A DNA stretch of 64,000 bases, taken from contig VCJN01002862.1 of NCBI GenBank assembly GCA_006384855.1, forward strand, positions 62,501 through 126,500, in the 5' to 3' direction. The stretch comes from Tetraselmis striata (lineage: Eukaryota; Chlorophyta; Chlorodendrophyceae; Chlorodendrales; Chlorodendraceae). The notes under the pieces are model-generated. The model made no database searches, had not been told where the DNA came from, and saw nothing but the letters and a program-made list of their open reading frames with translations. Shown piece by piece: positions 1 to 10,833 of the stretch (position 1 is the first letter of the stretch; the number at the start of each line of letters is the position of its first letter). A program made the position numbers and the translations under genes.

Positions 1-850
1 ATGGCGCGTGGCCTTTGTTGCCTCGATGATGGTGGAAATACAGAAATAGCGTCGTGAAAAGAGGGGATGGATCGTGGCGCCCATACCTATCATTCACTAA
101 TGTGGGGCATGGACCAAGTATGCTGAGTGGTTCCCGTGCAAGCACATCCTAACCACTGATGCCTCATCGCCGGGTATTATTGAGTATTGACACGCATTCA
201 CTGTGAAGTTCCACACCCAACATGATGTGGCCAATCGTTGCAATGCGCGTCATGGCCCCACCTACTTATACATTTAGGGACGAAAAGATGCCCAAACGTT
301 GCAACACGCCAGCGAGTCAGATGGTGTTAGCATCCGATCGTTACTTTTCACGCAAACCATCGTCCATACGTTTTTAATTTTCTGAGCAATCTCTGAGCCG
401 CTATAAATTCTGAATGTTTTTTATGGTTTCTCAACGTGGCAACAATGCAGTTGTTATCCATAAATAACGTACATTGGCCCACGCTCACATGCCCCCGCCC
501 CACCTAAAACCACAGTAGTTTCTTTGCGACGGAACATGTTTTCTCACTCATCCATGGCCATCCCACCATTCAATGGTCTATGTATGCGCAGCGGTATGTA
601 TGGGCACCAACCGATGTGTTCATGGGGAAATTGAAACGCACAATATGGCGCATTGACGGCTTGTATGACAAAGCTATAAGAGTATTAGATTTGATTAAGC
701 CCCATTTTGATGACGATTTACCATAAATGTGCAACATTCCAGGGTTTTAGGTCATAACCCCAGTTAAAGTTGCCCTACTGACTTTCGCAAACTCGCATTC
801 GTTCGGCGAAAAAGGGGCCTAATAAGACTTGTGTGCCGAGATGTAGTAGT
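1..850. other. No recognisable gene
   Basis: No open frame of useful length and no family resemblance is visible on either strand. Base composition is moderate, unlike the GC-rich host exons further on, which fits old non-coding or decayed repeat sequence. Confidence 0.5.
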
Positions 851-3560
851 CGCTACATGAATATATGTGTATAAATATGTGTATAAATATAAATATACAT
901 CACATTGGAGCAACGTACCACGAACGTATTTTGACGTATTACCGAGTAATAGGTGCGGTACCCGCGTATCACTTGCGTGATAACGACGTAGACCTCGTAC
1001 CTAGACCGATTACCACAGACGATGCCGATGCAATGTACTGCTGCAAAGATTACGAGAGAAATAGTCATTATGACAGGATATCACAACTATTGACAATAGC
1101 GTGTCCCGCGGGCGGTACCCGTCCGTATCGGGATATTACGAACACGTTTATTCTTATTATTTTAGTCATTACGGGGCGAATGATAGAAGACGCTAGTGTA
1201 ACGCGTAACGCAGCGAATACTGCGATATGATTGGCTGAGAATCTTACGCTCTCCGCTAAATCGATCACCGAATATACCTGAGAGGATAGAAGACGCTCGT
1301 GCGATTGGCACGTGTCGATTGTCACGCGGCACGCGGGCCGGTGGTTCCGTGCTGCCGCGCCCCGGTCAACAGCGGCGTTGCGAGCGAGCCGTATTTGCCC
1401 CCGATTGGCCACTGCGCACTGCCACCGGACCCACCCCCGCCACCGGTACCCGTCACCCCTTGATACAGGGTAGTCACTACGTCCTCTTGTGGCACAGCAG
1501 GTGGTAGTTCCGCTCACGCTTAGCGGCACCAACGGCGGTCGGCCGAGAAGGGTGCCCGCGCCTCCGGTTCCCTAGACGCTGATCCTTGCCGCCTGTCCTC
1601 TCAGTTCACCGCCGCCTCGACGCAGCATACGACCCGGCAAAACCCGGGGGCGCGGCGGGAGTACTACGGGTGGAGTCATGCTGCCCGATCATGGCGGCGG
1701 TGGCTGTGGATCTTGCGCATTGTGCGACGCAAAGCTGCGCGCGGGGTCAGACAGACGTTTCACGTAACGTTTTCGGGGGGGTTTTTCATTTCGAATTTTG
1801 CCCAACAAAGTATCCGTTACGGTTTGTGACGAGTACTCCGGAATTCTCGTCACGCCGGGAAGTGACGCTCCGGTGATGCCTCGATCGACATGGCATGTTC
1901 TGGTGCGAGTATTTAGCGCTACGCGTTACGCAAGCGTCTTCTATCCTTCGACCCTTACAAGGGACGCCCGGTCCACGTGTCCTCGCAGCATGGTGTCGTG
2001 ACATGAACGGTCGCTACACGTTGTGTGTTTTCAAAATTATCCGTGTAATCGGTCCGATACGTAAATGGCGCCGCTCATGCGCTTGTGGTTTGAGAGGGCT
2101 CGTTGCCCTCACCCAAACCGTGCCGCAGCAACGTTTGATGTGACTGCAGTTGAAAACGTTTGTGTGGCTCGGTTTGGCGCGTCTCCGACGCTTCCAACTG
2201 CAACGTCGACGTCGCAAGGACAACGACAACATGCAACTGCCCGCAGCTCTACCATCTAGCGTGCTCGACGTCTCGTAATGACCGTATGTACCCTTGTCCG
2301 ACGACTCCGGGTTGAGAACCTCGGCGACCGTCGCCGGTGGCGCAGCACGCAGCGGCGGCCGCCTCGTCGTTACCCTCGTCCGGACCACACTAGCATCGCG
2401 TTATGGGCCGGCGTAGGTTGTCAGAGCTTGTACGCCAGCCAACCCGTTCCCGACTTAACGACATCCCACCTTTGACAACACGAGCTGCCTGCCGGGGAGC
2501 AGCTCCGCGACTTAACGCGACCTATGCATTTCGTGTCGTCATCGTAGGTCGGCGGCCTCTGAGGTAGTCGGCAGCCGTCGCTAGGGCAGCAACGGCAGCC
2601 GCCTCGCCACGCTCTTCGATGCGAGACCCACGCCGACAACTTAACGCGTCGACGGGTCTCCTGCGACGTCGCCGGCACCAACCCCCGGCAGACATCGAAA
2701 GCGGTATGGCACGGCCACATTGGGTCCCATGTGTCCGCGCCCCGATGCGATATGCGTTTGAGGTGACGGCCCTCGTGCGAGGCGGCGAGTCGACCGCCGC
2801 TAATGCTGCCCGACAACCGTCGTCATGCGGGATCACGTGTTCGCTCCTCGTAACCTACGCCGCTGGTACGGGTGCAGAGTTACTTCATATGGATGTACGC
2901 GCGCGCTCGGGCGCTCGCTCGCACAGCTCGTCCTACCTGTGCCGCTTTGCTTGGTACTCGCCGCCAACATGCCCGGTTTTGCCGGCCTACAGTTCCAGTT
3001 CATGTCGCGCGCCGCCACGTGCGCACGGCGCGTGGCAATTGCTGTGTGGCGCCATCGAGGAACAGCGCCTAAATTGATTTCGCGACACGTCCGGCCTATG
3101 TCGCACCGTCAAAATTTCCCATCCGCGTGTGTTATGCGCATGCGCCTCGATATCGAGGTTCCTGAACCTCTTGGCACGAGACCCTTTTACAACTCAAGAC
3201 ATCCTCCGCCTTCGTCTGGCCGGCACGGCTGCCGACCGCCCATGCTCGCAGTCGTTAACGAACCGCGTGTAACTGGCAAATCAGACTCGACTGCATGTTT
3301 GAAATGATCTCAACATGTTTATGGGGTTTCCTAAACATTTAACTGTCCTGGTGCAACCCGCACGGTATGCATGTTGGTGGTTTCAAACGGTTATAAGTAA
3401 TCGGCACCATCAGTTTTCAATACGGGCTGCCCCATCGCTCGCGAGCCCTGCGCTCCCGGCCGGGGTGCTTCTTAGGACAGCCACAAGAAGCTCACCTGCC
3501 ACCTTCGGCAGCGCCCCCCGTTTTCCGTTTCCGCCTTGCAGACCCCTCCTCGGATCCGAC
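851..3560. other. GC-rich stretch without a recognisable gene
   Basis: Many short overlapping frames occur on both strands, as expected by chance in GC-rich DNA, and none shows a known motif or splice-consistent continuation. The only structure seen is an inverted pair of about 45-bp sequences, listed separately. Confidence 0.4.
1182..1945. repeat. Diverged inverted repeat pair
   Basis: The string GATAGAAGACGCT begins a roughly 45-bp stretch at 1182 on the plus strand and recurs, inverted, ending near 1945. Both copies continue with a similar TAACGCGTA-type sequence. A shorter direct copy of GATAGAAGACGCT sits at 1285. This could be the remains of a fold-back element about 760 bp long, but the arms are short and no target-site duplication is visible. 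Confidence 0.35.
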
Positions 3561-3591
<31 letters not shown>

Positions 3592-4122
3592 ATTCGCTGA
3601 GCCTTCCTAGCCATTACATGGCGCTTCTTGTATTATCCTCCGCATCTTCATGGCAGAACTAGACTCGACTGCATTAAAACCCAACCCATCGTCGTCACTC
3701 ATACATCAACCAACAAGAGTGTCTGCATGTTTTATGGGCATGATTTGGGTTTGGTCGCTTCTAGTCTGTAAACCCACGCAAAGTCTACGCCGTTGCAGCC
3801 ATTGCGAGGATATCCATGAAAGAACGGTCGTGTGCATGGTGTAGGTGCTAGGGCAAATGGGACGGCGCGCGCGGCGCCTTTGGTGCGGCACTACCAGTGT
3901 AACAATTGCTGCACGGCCAGGTTGTGAACGCACGGCACGCCGACATTTGGACATAAAGAACCGTGTTTTTCTCCCATGGTCGCCGAGATACACGTGTTAG
4001 CCATCTACTCCATGCGCGGCGCATGGTTTGGAGGATACGATCAGCTAGCGGGCTGCATGCGACATTCGCAAACTGGTTGATCGCCCTGCAAGAAGCGGTA
4101 GTATTGCGATCACATTTTAATT

Positions 4123-4215
4123 CATAACATTTCGGAGTTCTATCAAATTGGGCTGAAAATTAGATCTTAAGCCCGTCTTTTTTAGCCCAATCTGATAAAA
4201 CGTCGAAATGTTATG
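4123..4215. repeat. 93-nt fold-back hairpin
   Basis: The arm 4123-4159 (beginning CATAACATTTCG) is nearly the reverse complement of 4179-4215 (ending CGAAATGTTATG). The arms are 37 nt with about five mismatches, separated by a loop of about 19 nt. The DNA is AT-rich within GC-richer surroundings. It could be a very short MITE or a small-RNA precursor. Transcription cannot be judged from sequence. Confidence 0.7.
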
Positions 4216-4404
4216 ATGGCCTGAATGTCAAAGTTATCCCCCCCCCCCCCCCCCCCCCCCTTCCTTGTCTGGTAACCCAGTCAGCCCACTCACTATGGGT
4301 GGGGGCGCATGATGGGGGCATGTAATGTGCCCTTCCACGCAAGCTCCAAGGCGCGAGGACCCCTTGGATAGGTCTCCACGTCGCGCGGACCCCGTTATCA
4401 TTTA

Positions 4405-4447
4405 GCTTTTCCCCAAATGGCTTTTTCCCCAAATGGCTTTTCCCCTT
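4405..4447. repeat. 16-bp tandem repeat, about 2.5 units
   Basis: The unit CTTTTTCCCCAAATGG (first copy with one change) is repeated at 4405-4420 and 4421-4436, followed by a partial copy. No function is apparent. Confidence 0.7.
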
Positions 4448-5614
4448 GGATGATGGGTGGTATGTGCTAACATGCGCGCACACATGTGCAGCGGTGGCGA
4501 CACTGTTGTCGAGGGGGCAAGCCCGCGCTTAGCCTACAGTGCGAGCGGTATAATAAGCATGCACCTATGGAATCGAAGGCACTTTATTATTATGTCTCTC
4601 TTTTTCTGGCAACCTTTCATCATAGTTGCTGTTAGTTCTGTTTGTACTGCGCATGTGTTAAGCCCTGATGTAGAGATAATAATAATATTTTGAAAGACTT
4701 TTTGGTGTACGAGTACTATAGTAGTACTGGCCGGTACCGCGATACGAAAGTAGGCGGATCATCCTGCATTGAAAACACATACATATATATGGTTGTAAAA
4801 AGTAAAGTAAAGTTCGCCCCGGGACATCGGCCGAAGCTATGTGTGCTATACTTCCACCCAGCGAGGCGCGGCCAACGGCGCTTATCTTGCAGCTTGGAAA
4901 ATTGTGGGATGATTGGCCCCATCACGACGACAACATTATTACTTGCACACTCTCATGGAAATGCCATGCATTGCATCGGTAGCGTGCATAGATTGGGCTC
5001 AAGCTCGGTCGTCTTACAGCGCATGCATACGTCCCCCTACCACCGGCAGCGTGCGGGCATATGCGACGGATGGTAGCTACACCGCCACCAAGTTGCCCCC
5101 TATTCATCACCCGTTTGTTTCAGCGGTTTTAGCCATGTGCCAAACAATGCCATTATTGCCGAAGAACAATTCTAAAAGTGCGATAACCGGAAGAAACGGC
5201 TGCCTCCGTGGCGTAGGATGCTTGCATACAATGGATTACAAGGCTGCATGGCCCCGTGGTCCCATGGCTTGGGCACCAACCATGCTGCGAGGATACGCGC
5301 GAATTTCTATGTGCAAAGACTTTTGTGGGATGCTGTATTATGTCCTGGAGCGGGCGGGCGGGGGCGAGGGCGGGGGGGGGGGGGGGGGGGGGGCGGGGGC
5401 GACAAATATTTCGAATTTGAATTCCTTTGTGGCAGCAGCGCTTCGTTGTCGTCACGCGAAGGGGTTCTGTCAATCTTAGTTTTCACCGCCAGCTGTTGTT
5501 TACTTCATCAGAGCAGACCGTTCTCACTGCCGTTGCCCCCTTCCGCCTCGGAACACTAGGGCGAAAATATCTTGCTGAGCGCATCGCAGCCTCCAGTCAG
5601 CTAGACGGCGCGGA

Positions 5615-7328
5615 ATGGCCTCCGCCGCGGCCCCCGCGCCCGGGCCCGCTCCCGCCGGTCGCGGGACGGCGGCGTCCACCTGCTACAAGTGCGGGCAGTC
5701 GGGCCACTGGGCACGCGACTGCCGCGCCGACCCCTCGCAGCGCCTGCCCTACGACCCCAACCGCGGCGCCCCCGGCCAGCAGAACCAGGCCAACAGCACT
5801 CAGCCGGCGGACTCGGCACAGGCTGCGCAGGGGCAACAAGACGGGTTTACCCCCCCCCCCCCCCCCCCCCCCCCCCCAGGGATTGCAGTCTCTATCTAAA
5901 CAACTTCTTTTTCATTCATCTTGATTTAGATTGTTACTTTAAGGCGAGTGTCCACTGGTTGGCGCAAACCGGGCACGGCGCAACCTGGCGTTGACTCCGG
6001 GCGCAATGGCGTTGGGCAGGCAGGGTACCGCCAAGCCAAAGAAGAAAGCGCCTATGCGCAAGCTGACATGGGAGCAGATGACGAGCAAGGCCGGCATTGG
6101 CTTTGTGTACGCCACCTTCCCCGCCGCCTTCCGCAAGCAGTTCAAGGGCCGTGGCCACGAGGTGCGCCTGCCCCCCGTCATCACAGCACTCCAGCATCCC
6201 CACCCCCAGCGTCCTCACTTAACGGCCGCCTGCCGCATTCTGTATCACAGACGGGCGATCTCGGCCGGCTCCTGAGGATGTACGAGGGCTGGCAGCGGCA
6301 GCTGTTCCCTGCCGCCAAGTCCTTTGATTCGTTTGTGACAGATGTGGAGCGCTTCTCCAGCCAAGCCAGCGTCAAGGTCCCCCCCCCCCCCCCCCCCTTC
6401 CCCACACACCCCCCCCTCGCCCTCCTTTGCCCATGTTACCTGTCCGTCTTGGCTCACACACTCATGCCCGATCAAGCTTGGCACGCAATCTCCCTAGAGC
6501 CCACGAGGATGTGCTGCTCTCAGCAGCGCTTTGATACTTGTCTCGCTGCGCAGATTGAGCTGCGTGACATGCGGAAGAACGTGCTCAAGCTGGCAGGCGT
6601 TGGCATTGACAGTGGCGATCGAGTGAGGCAGGCCTCTTGCTTGTGGGAGGTATAGGGGTGGGGGATGATGGTGGCGATAGCGAGGGGAAGAGCAAGAGCC
6701 GCAGGGAAGGAATAATGAAGGGGGGTGGGTGGGGGAGGGCGAGAGACTCGGAGGCATCCTCATCAGCTGATGACAAGCATGCTCGCAGCAGAGCAAAGTA
6801 GGATGGTTGAGATGCGCTGTTGCGCACCGTCCCTCCCAGGGCACTCTTATTGGCAGCATAGCGCGCCCAGGCGGCGCCGGCAAGGCAGGGCGAGGCGTGG
6901 ACAACGGCGCTGACGATGGCGGGATGGGACTGGATGAGGACGACCTGCTTCAGCTGCAGGAGGCGCCCAATGAGGTGCAACCCGGGCGCTTTCTCCCGCC
7001 AATGGCGGCCCTTACCTCATGCCATGATCCCCAGCAGTTGGATATCAATAGCCATGAAGTTCCCTTTGTTTTGAGTGAGTTTCAGCAAATCGTTCTGTGT
7101 CGATCTTGTCAGGAGGATGTGGTGCCGCAAGAGATGCTGGACGTTGACGGCAGCGGCGCCAGCAGCGCGCAACGATCTGCATTGGCATCTGCGACAGCAG
7201 GCAGCGGAGCGGCCACGGGGCTGGACGAGGAGGAGCTGGCAGAGCTGATGGGGGAGGCAGGCGGCGAGCCGGAGGGCGGTCTCGATGAGGAGGAGCTGGC
7301 GGAGCTGCAGGATGAGATGTTTGGCTAG
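5615..7328 (+). CDS. TIPIN: TIPIN/Swi3/Csm3 replication-fork protection protein
   Basis: Homologue of TIPIN (Csm3 in budding yeast, Swi3 in fission yeast), the nuclear partner of Timeless/Tof1 that stabilises stalled replication forks and supports checkpoint signalling. Six exons close in frame: 5615-5844, 6020-6161, 6251-6376, 6554-6622, 6840-6974, 7113-7328, giving 305 residues. Residues 23-36 form a CCHC zinc knuckle (C-x2-C-x4-H-x4-C), also found in plant TIPINs. The Swi3 domain runs from about residue 91 to 185, with landmarks KLTWEQ, FKGRGHE, LLRMYEGW and LFP. The C-terminal third has three acidic repeats of the type GLDEEELAEL. Introns 1 and 3 have long C-runs directly after the 5' splice site. 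The acceptors of exons 2 and 5 were chosen by phase and are the least certain parts. The gene is convergent with the next one. Confidence 0.87.
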
Positions 7329-7508
7329 CAATCATCCCCCCTCCCCCCCGCCCCTTCCTCTTCCCATCCGCCCTTGTTTGTATAGCTTAGGTTCGAGTGG
7401 CCTGCTCAGGTGGAGAAGCGGATTGGTGAATACTAGAAGGTTCATGCAAAATTCAAGCAAAAGTGCACTGCCGTCAGTATCTCATCATCAGCTGGCAACC
7501 CCCCTCTC

Positions 7509-7539
<31 letters not shown>

Positions 7540-7717
7540 TGGGCCCTTCAGGTGAGATATGGTTTCGGTTGCCGCACCGCGTTTGGGATCTGGTGAGGAC
7601 AAAAAATGGTAAACGTCACTCAACACAGCCCCAGCTTCGCCACTGGCTTTGGCAGCCCCACATGGGAGTAAATTAGGGTGGTCTACGATGCGTGTGCGTG
7701 TGCGTGTGCGTGTGCGT

Positions 7718-7760
<43 letters not shown>

Positions 7761-7880
7761 TGCGCGTGTGTGTGTGTGTGCGTGGGTGTGGCTGGGGGCC
7801 GTAGAGTGTGGTTTTTCATTTGCTGGACCGGGGTGGGCGTGGCAAAGGCTGCCCCTGTGGGCCTAGCTCGGAGAAGAGCG
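7329..7880. other. Convergent intergenic region with a TG/CG microsatellite
   Basis: Lies between the stop codons of two convergent genes. It has a C-run at about 7508-7536 and a long TGTGCG/TG dinucleotide repeat at about 7690-7790. Open frames here are only low-complexity translations of the repeats. It presumably contains both 3' UTRs. No polyadenylation signal stands out. Confidence 0.6.
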
Positions 7881-9629
7881 CTATGCATGGGCAGCACCAA
7901 AGTGCTCGGAGGCGACAGCGGGCGATGGCTCCGCGGTGCCTATCAGCAGGCACGTGGCGCACAGGAAGACGCAGCCGTCCGCGAACACCTGCTCCCACAG
8001 CGCCAGCGCCGCGCCGGCGTCCGCCAGACGCGCCACCAGCCCCGGCACTGCTCCCGCCAGCGTCCATAGCAGCCCCGTGCCGCGCGGCGCCTCCTCCGCC
8101 CGCAGAAGCCCTGCCGCCGCGAGCGCGTGGCCCTGCTGCCGGACCAGCACCCAGGCACTGAGCAGCACCAACATCTGTACCTCCAGGGGGGCAGAAGTAG
8201 GGCGTGCCCTCAGACAGAGAAATGAAGCCTTGACTCGCACACGCATATTTTGCATGACTCTACAGTTAGCACAAAAGTGTCTCTACAATTTTATATCCTG
8301 AACGAGACCCCATCCCCCCAGCCATCATTGTTTTCTTGTTGTATTCACATTTGCTTTGACCAGTTGATGGACGCCCCTCTTCTCAAAGCGCAAAAGACGA
8401 ATGCACTATGAACCGTGCATCGGATTAGTAACTCCGCATGTGTTCATCCTGCCTGGAGGGTTGGGGGAAGGAGGGGGGACAAGCAGGAGAGGCCACGGGG
8501 TAGGAAGGGGCATGCCTCCAGACTGACAAACGCCATCAGTGGCGAGCCGGGCGGTGTGTAAGCCATCAGCTGGTCTGTGAGCACCGGCGGCAGTGGGGAT
8601 GGCGCGCCGTACGGCAGCGCATGTATGTATGCCAGACCCAGCGCCAGGCAGATGCGAATCCAGCTGGTGAGGCGCAGCGTGGCTGCTATCGACTGCGCCA
8701 GCGTGTTGCGCCATGGCGTGTTGGCTGCCGGTAGTACCTGCAATGCCAAATAGCCGCGGGCACCCGTGCATCACTGGCCGGCAACTTGCAAAGCGATGCG
8801 CATCCTCACTGAAGAAGATCCTCATGTTCCGGCGTTGTCAAATATACCAGTGGCATAGAGAATGAATGCATATAAGGATTATAAAAGGGTCACTTTGGGA
8901 TTGGAAAAAAGGAAATGTATACAGGAGACACACCCGAAGGAATTCCGATTATACTACATTTCAAAATATAGATAGCCCCCCCCCCCCCCCCCCCCACACA
9001 CACACACCATAATTACACGTGATTGTAATAGCCCAGTGGCAGACCCATAGGCCAGATCCCTCACCCATACCCATACGCCTATTGAGAGCTTGGCAGCATT
9101 CACCCCCTTCAGGCTTGCTACTCCTAGTGCCTTAGCCTGAACACACGCCCCCTGTGGACTCCGCAGTCTCAGCGATGCACCACCCAGATTATTCATCTTC
9201 GCCAATTGTCAGCTCTACCTGTTCTTCAGGTCTGTTCCCTGCCATCTGCTCGCCCGGACGCACCTTGTCCACGCGCTGCCCCCCCGCGTTGCGCAGCATC
9301 GCCTCGCCCCCCGCCCGCCGGGCTGCCGAGGGCTGCTCCGCCTCGCCCACCAAAGTCGCCTGCTTTTGGCCCGCCGCCGCCTCATCCTCCCTAGTCGATG
9401 CCTCCGATGCCACCGGCGCTGTCGCGGCCGCTGAGGCGGGGGCGGGGGCGGGCTCAGGGGGCGTGGGCCCGGGGGCGGGCAGCTCGCCGGTGATGGCCGC
9501 CAAACGAGCGCCGCCGCCAGCCAGCAGACGCGCCTTGCGCCTCGCGGCGGCGTCCACGCGAGCCGAAGCCGGCACTGGCGCTGGCTGCCCACCCGCCGGC
9601 GGCAATGGCGCGGTGTCCGTGTTCTGCAT
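7881..9629 (-). CDS. GET2/CAML-like tail-anchored protein insertion receptor (tentative)
   Basis: Three exons close in one frame (9219-9629, 8528-8737, 7881-8180), encoding 306 residues. Near residues 26-47 there is a basic motif, RRKARLL followed by RLAAITGE. It resembles the conserved Arg-rich, cytosolic N-terminus of GET2 and CAML, which captures the GET3 ATPase carrying tail-anchored proteins at the ER. A long Ala/Pro/Glu-rich linker follows. The last 170 residues hold about three hydrophobic segments (around SWIRICLALGLAYI, MLVLLSAWVLV and CVFLCATCLLIG), the usual GET2/CAML layout. The start was chosen because the upstream frame lacks the conserved character. The 8528 donor and 8180 acceptor are inferred from phase. 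Identification rests on one motif plus topology, so other small ER membrane proteins remain possible. The first intron has a C-run at about 8976-8995. Confidence 0.5.
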
Positions 9630-9954
9630 CGCTTCAGCTTTGGGATGGCGGACGAATCTGCGCCGTCCGATGCGGCAGCGAGCACGCTTTCGAGCCGCCA
9701 CTAAGTTAAGGGCCCCGAGGAAACTTCTTGCGAGTAAGGCCTCCGGGTGAGCCCGGCTGGTGCACCGAGTGCCCTGCGATGAGAGGGCACCCCGATCCGC
9801 GGCAAGGCATGCGACACCGCGCACAGTGCGGCGCACCTGCTCACCTCACCCATTGTGCCGAAGACCATGCGCCCGTGTACTGTACATAATATATTCATGT
9901 TGTCTCGAAGAATATCTGTTGACACCAGTGCTTTTTTTTGTTTTTTTTTCGCCC

Positions 9955-10301
9955 CTGGGACAGGACTGGCACCAGTGAAACCCTTGCAGCGTCTCTACGA
10001 CGGCCGTTTAGGCAGCAATCCAGTTACGGAAAGCCCTGGGTAGGCGACGCTCCGTCATAGTCATCAAGCAAATTGCCGAAGCATTTCGCAAGACTAATTG
10101 GAGGCCAGTGACGGAATTTCCAACACTGTTGGATCACCGTCTAAAACACTGCCATCAAAAGACCCGGCACTGACCACGAAAGGTCCGCCCTACCCGTTTG
10201 GGCGTCGGCCCATTCGAGTAATGCGAGTTGGGGCCAGCCCCAACCCGCGGAGCAAAGCATTTCGGGAATGCGATACATGTGCAACAAAAAAGGCAATGTG
10301 A
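9955..10301 (-). mobile_element. SINE-like retroposon, copy 1
   Basis: About 350 bp that recurs inverted at 33617-33960. Read on the minus strand, it ends in CTGTCCCAGGGGCG followed by an A-rich tail (the T-run at about 9932-9950 on the plus strand), as retroposons do. Internally a stretch reading GGGTAGAGCGGACC resembles the D-arm region of a tRNA, suggesting a tRNA-derived head. There is no coding capacity. The two copies look roughly 80-85% identical by eye, so they are old. A diverged MITE is the alternative. Confidence 0.55.
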
Positions 10302-10784
10302 TACCAGTGCTGCTGCCACTGATGTACACCAGACACATGATATCGCCTTCTGCTGCTAGCTCATGTACACCAGACTATGTAGCTAGGGTATGCATATTAG
10401 TACTTTAGCACACATCTGAGTGGTACGAGCACCGCGCTACGCACGCGCCGCGGGCACCGCATCGCGCTAGCCATGTAGGCGTTCGGCGCTCCGGCGGGCC
10501 TGCTCACTTCTCTTTAACCACACTCTCCCGGCTATGGGCTTCCGCCTCCCAACCTCGGCTCATGCCGGGACGTGCGACATGGACCAATGACCATGTTACA
10601 GGACGTGCGACATGGACATGGTCACGTGCGACATGTGCCTCGTGACAGACACGACATGTGCCGGGACGTGCGACATGGACCATGTGACAGGGAAAGCGCA
10701 CACCTCATTTTGAAGCCGAGAGTTGTTGGCCTGGTCTAGAAATGGCGTCATCAGCTCCTGTTCGAGCCTCCGCTTCCCGCTTCA
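10302..10784. other. Spacer between repeat and RT remnant
   Basis: No gene seen. Contains the 10563-10690 repeat cluster and the start of a 44-bp tandem duplication. Confidence 0.4.
10563..10690. repeat. Short irregular repeats of GGGACGTGCGACATGGAC
   Basis: The string GACGTGCGACATGGAC or close variants occurs at least three times, mixed with GGACCATG and CATGTGACAGG-type inverted pieces. Units are irregularly spaced by about 30-60 bp. No function is recognised. Confidence 0.6.
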
Positions 10785-10833
10785 TCACGCGTCATCAGCT
10801 CCTGTTCGAGCCTCCGCTTCCCGCTTCATCACG
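10746..10833. repeat. Perfect 44-bp tandem duplication
   Basis: The unit beginning CGTCATCAGCTCCTG and ending TTCATCACG occupies 10746-10789 and again 10790-10833 without a mismatch. It is a recent local duplication at the edge of the reverse-transcriptase remnant. Confidence 0.9.

Larger units (their letters stand above)
3561..5614. other. Intergenic region upstream of TIPIN
   Basis: Contains C-runs at about 3561-3591 and 4240-4260, a G-run at about 5371-5392, the 4123-4215 fold-back and a short tandem repeat. No gene is recognised. The last few hundred bases presumably hold the TIPIN promoter, but no TATA box or other element can be assigned with confidence. Confidence 0.4.

Noticed and set aside
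5370-5560. Gly- and Pro-rich open frames over G/C runs
   Set aside because: Here and at about 14, 35, 44, 45, 51 and 63 kb the frames stay open only because pure C or G runs encode Pro or Gly. They have no other protein-like features.
7673-7900. Frames of alternating His-Thr or Cys-Val
   Set aside because: These are translations of the TG/CA microsatellite.
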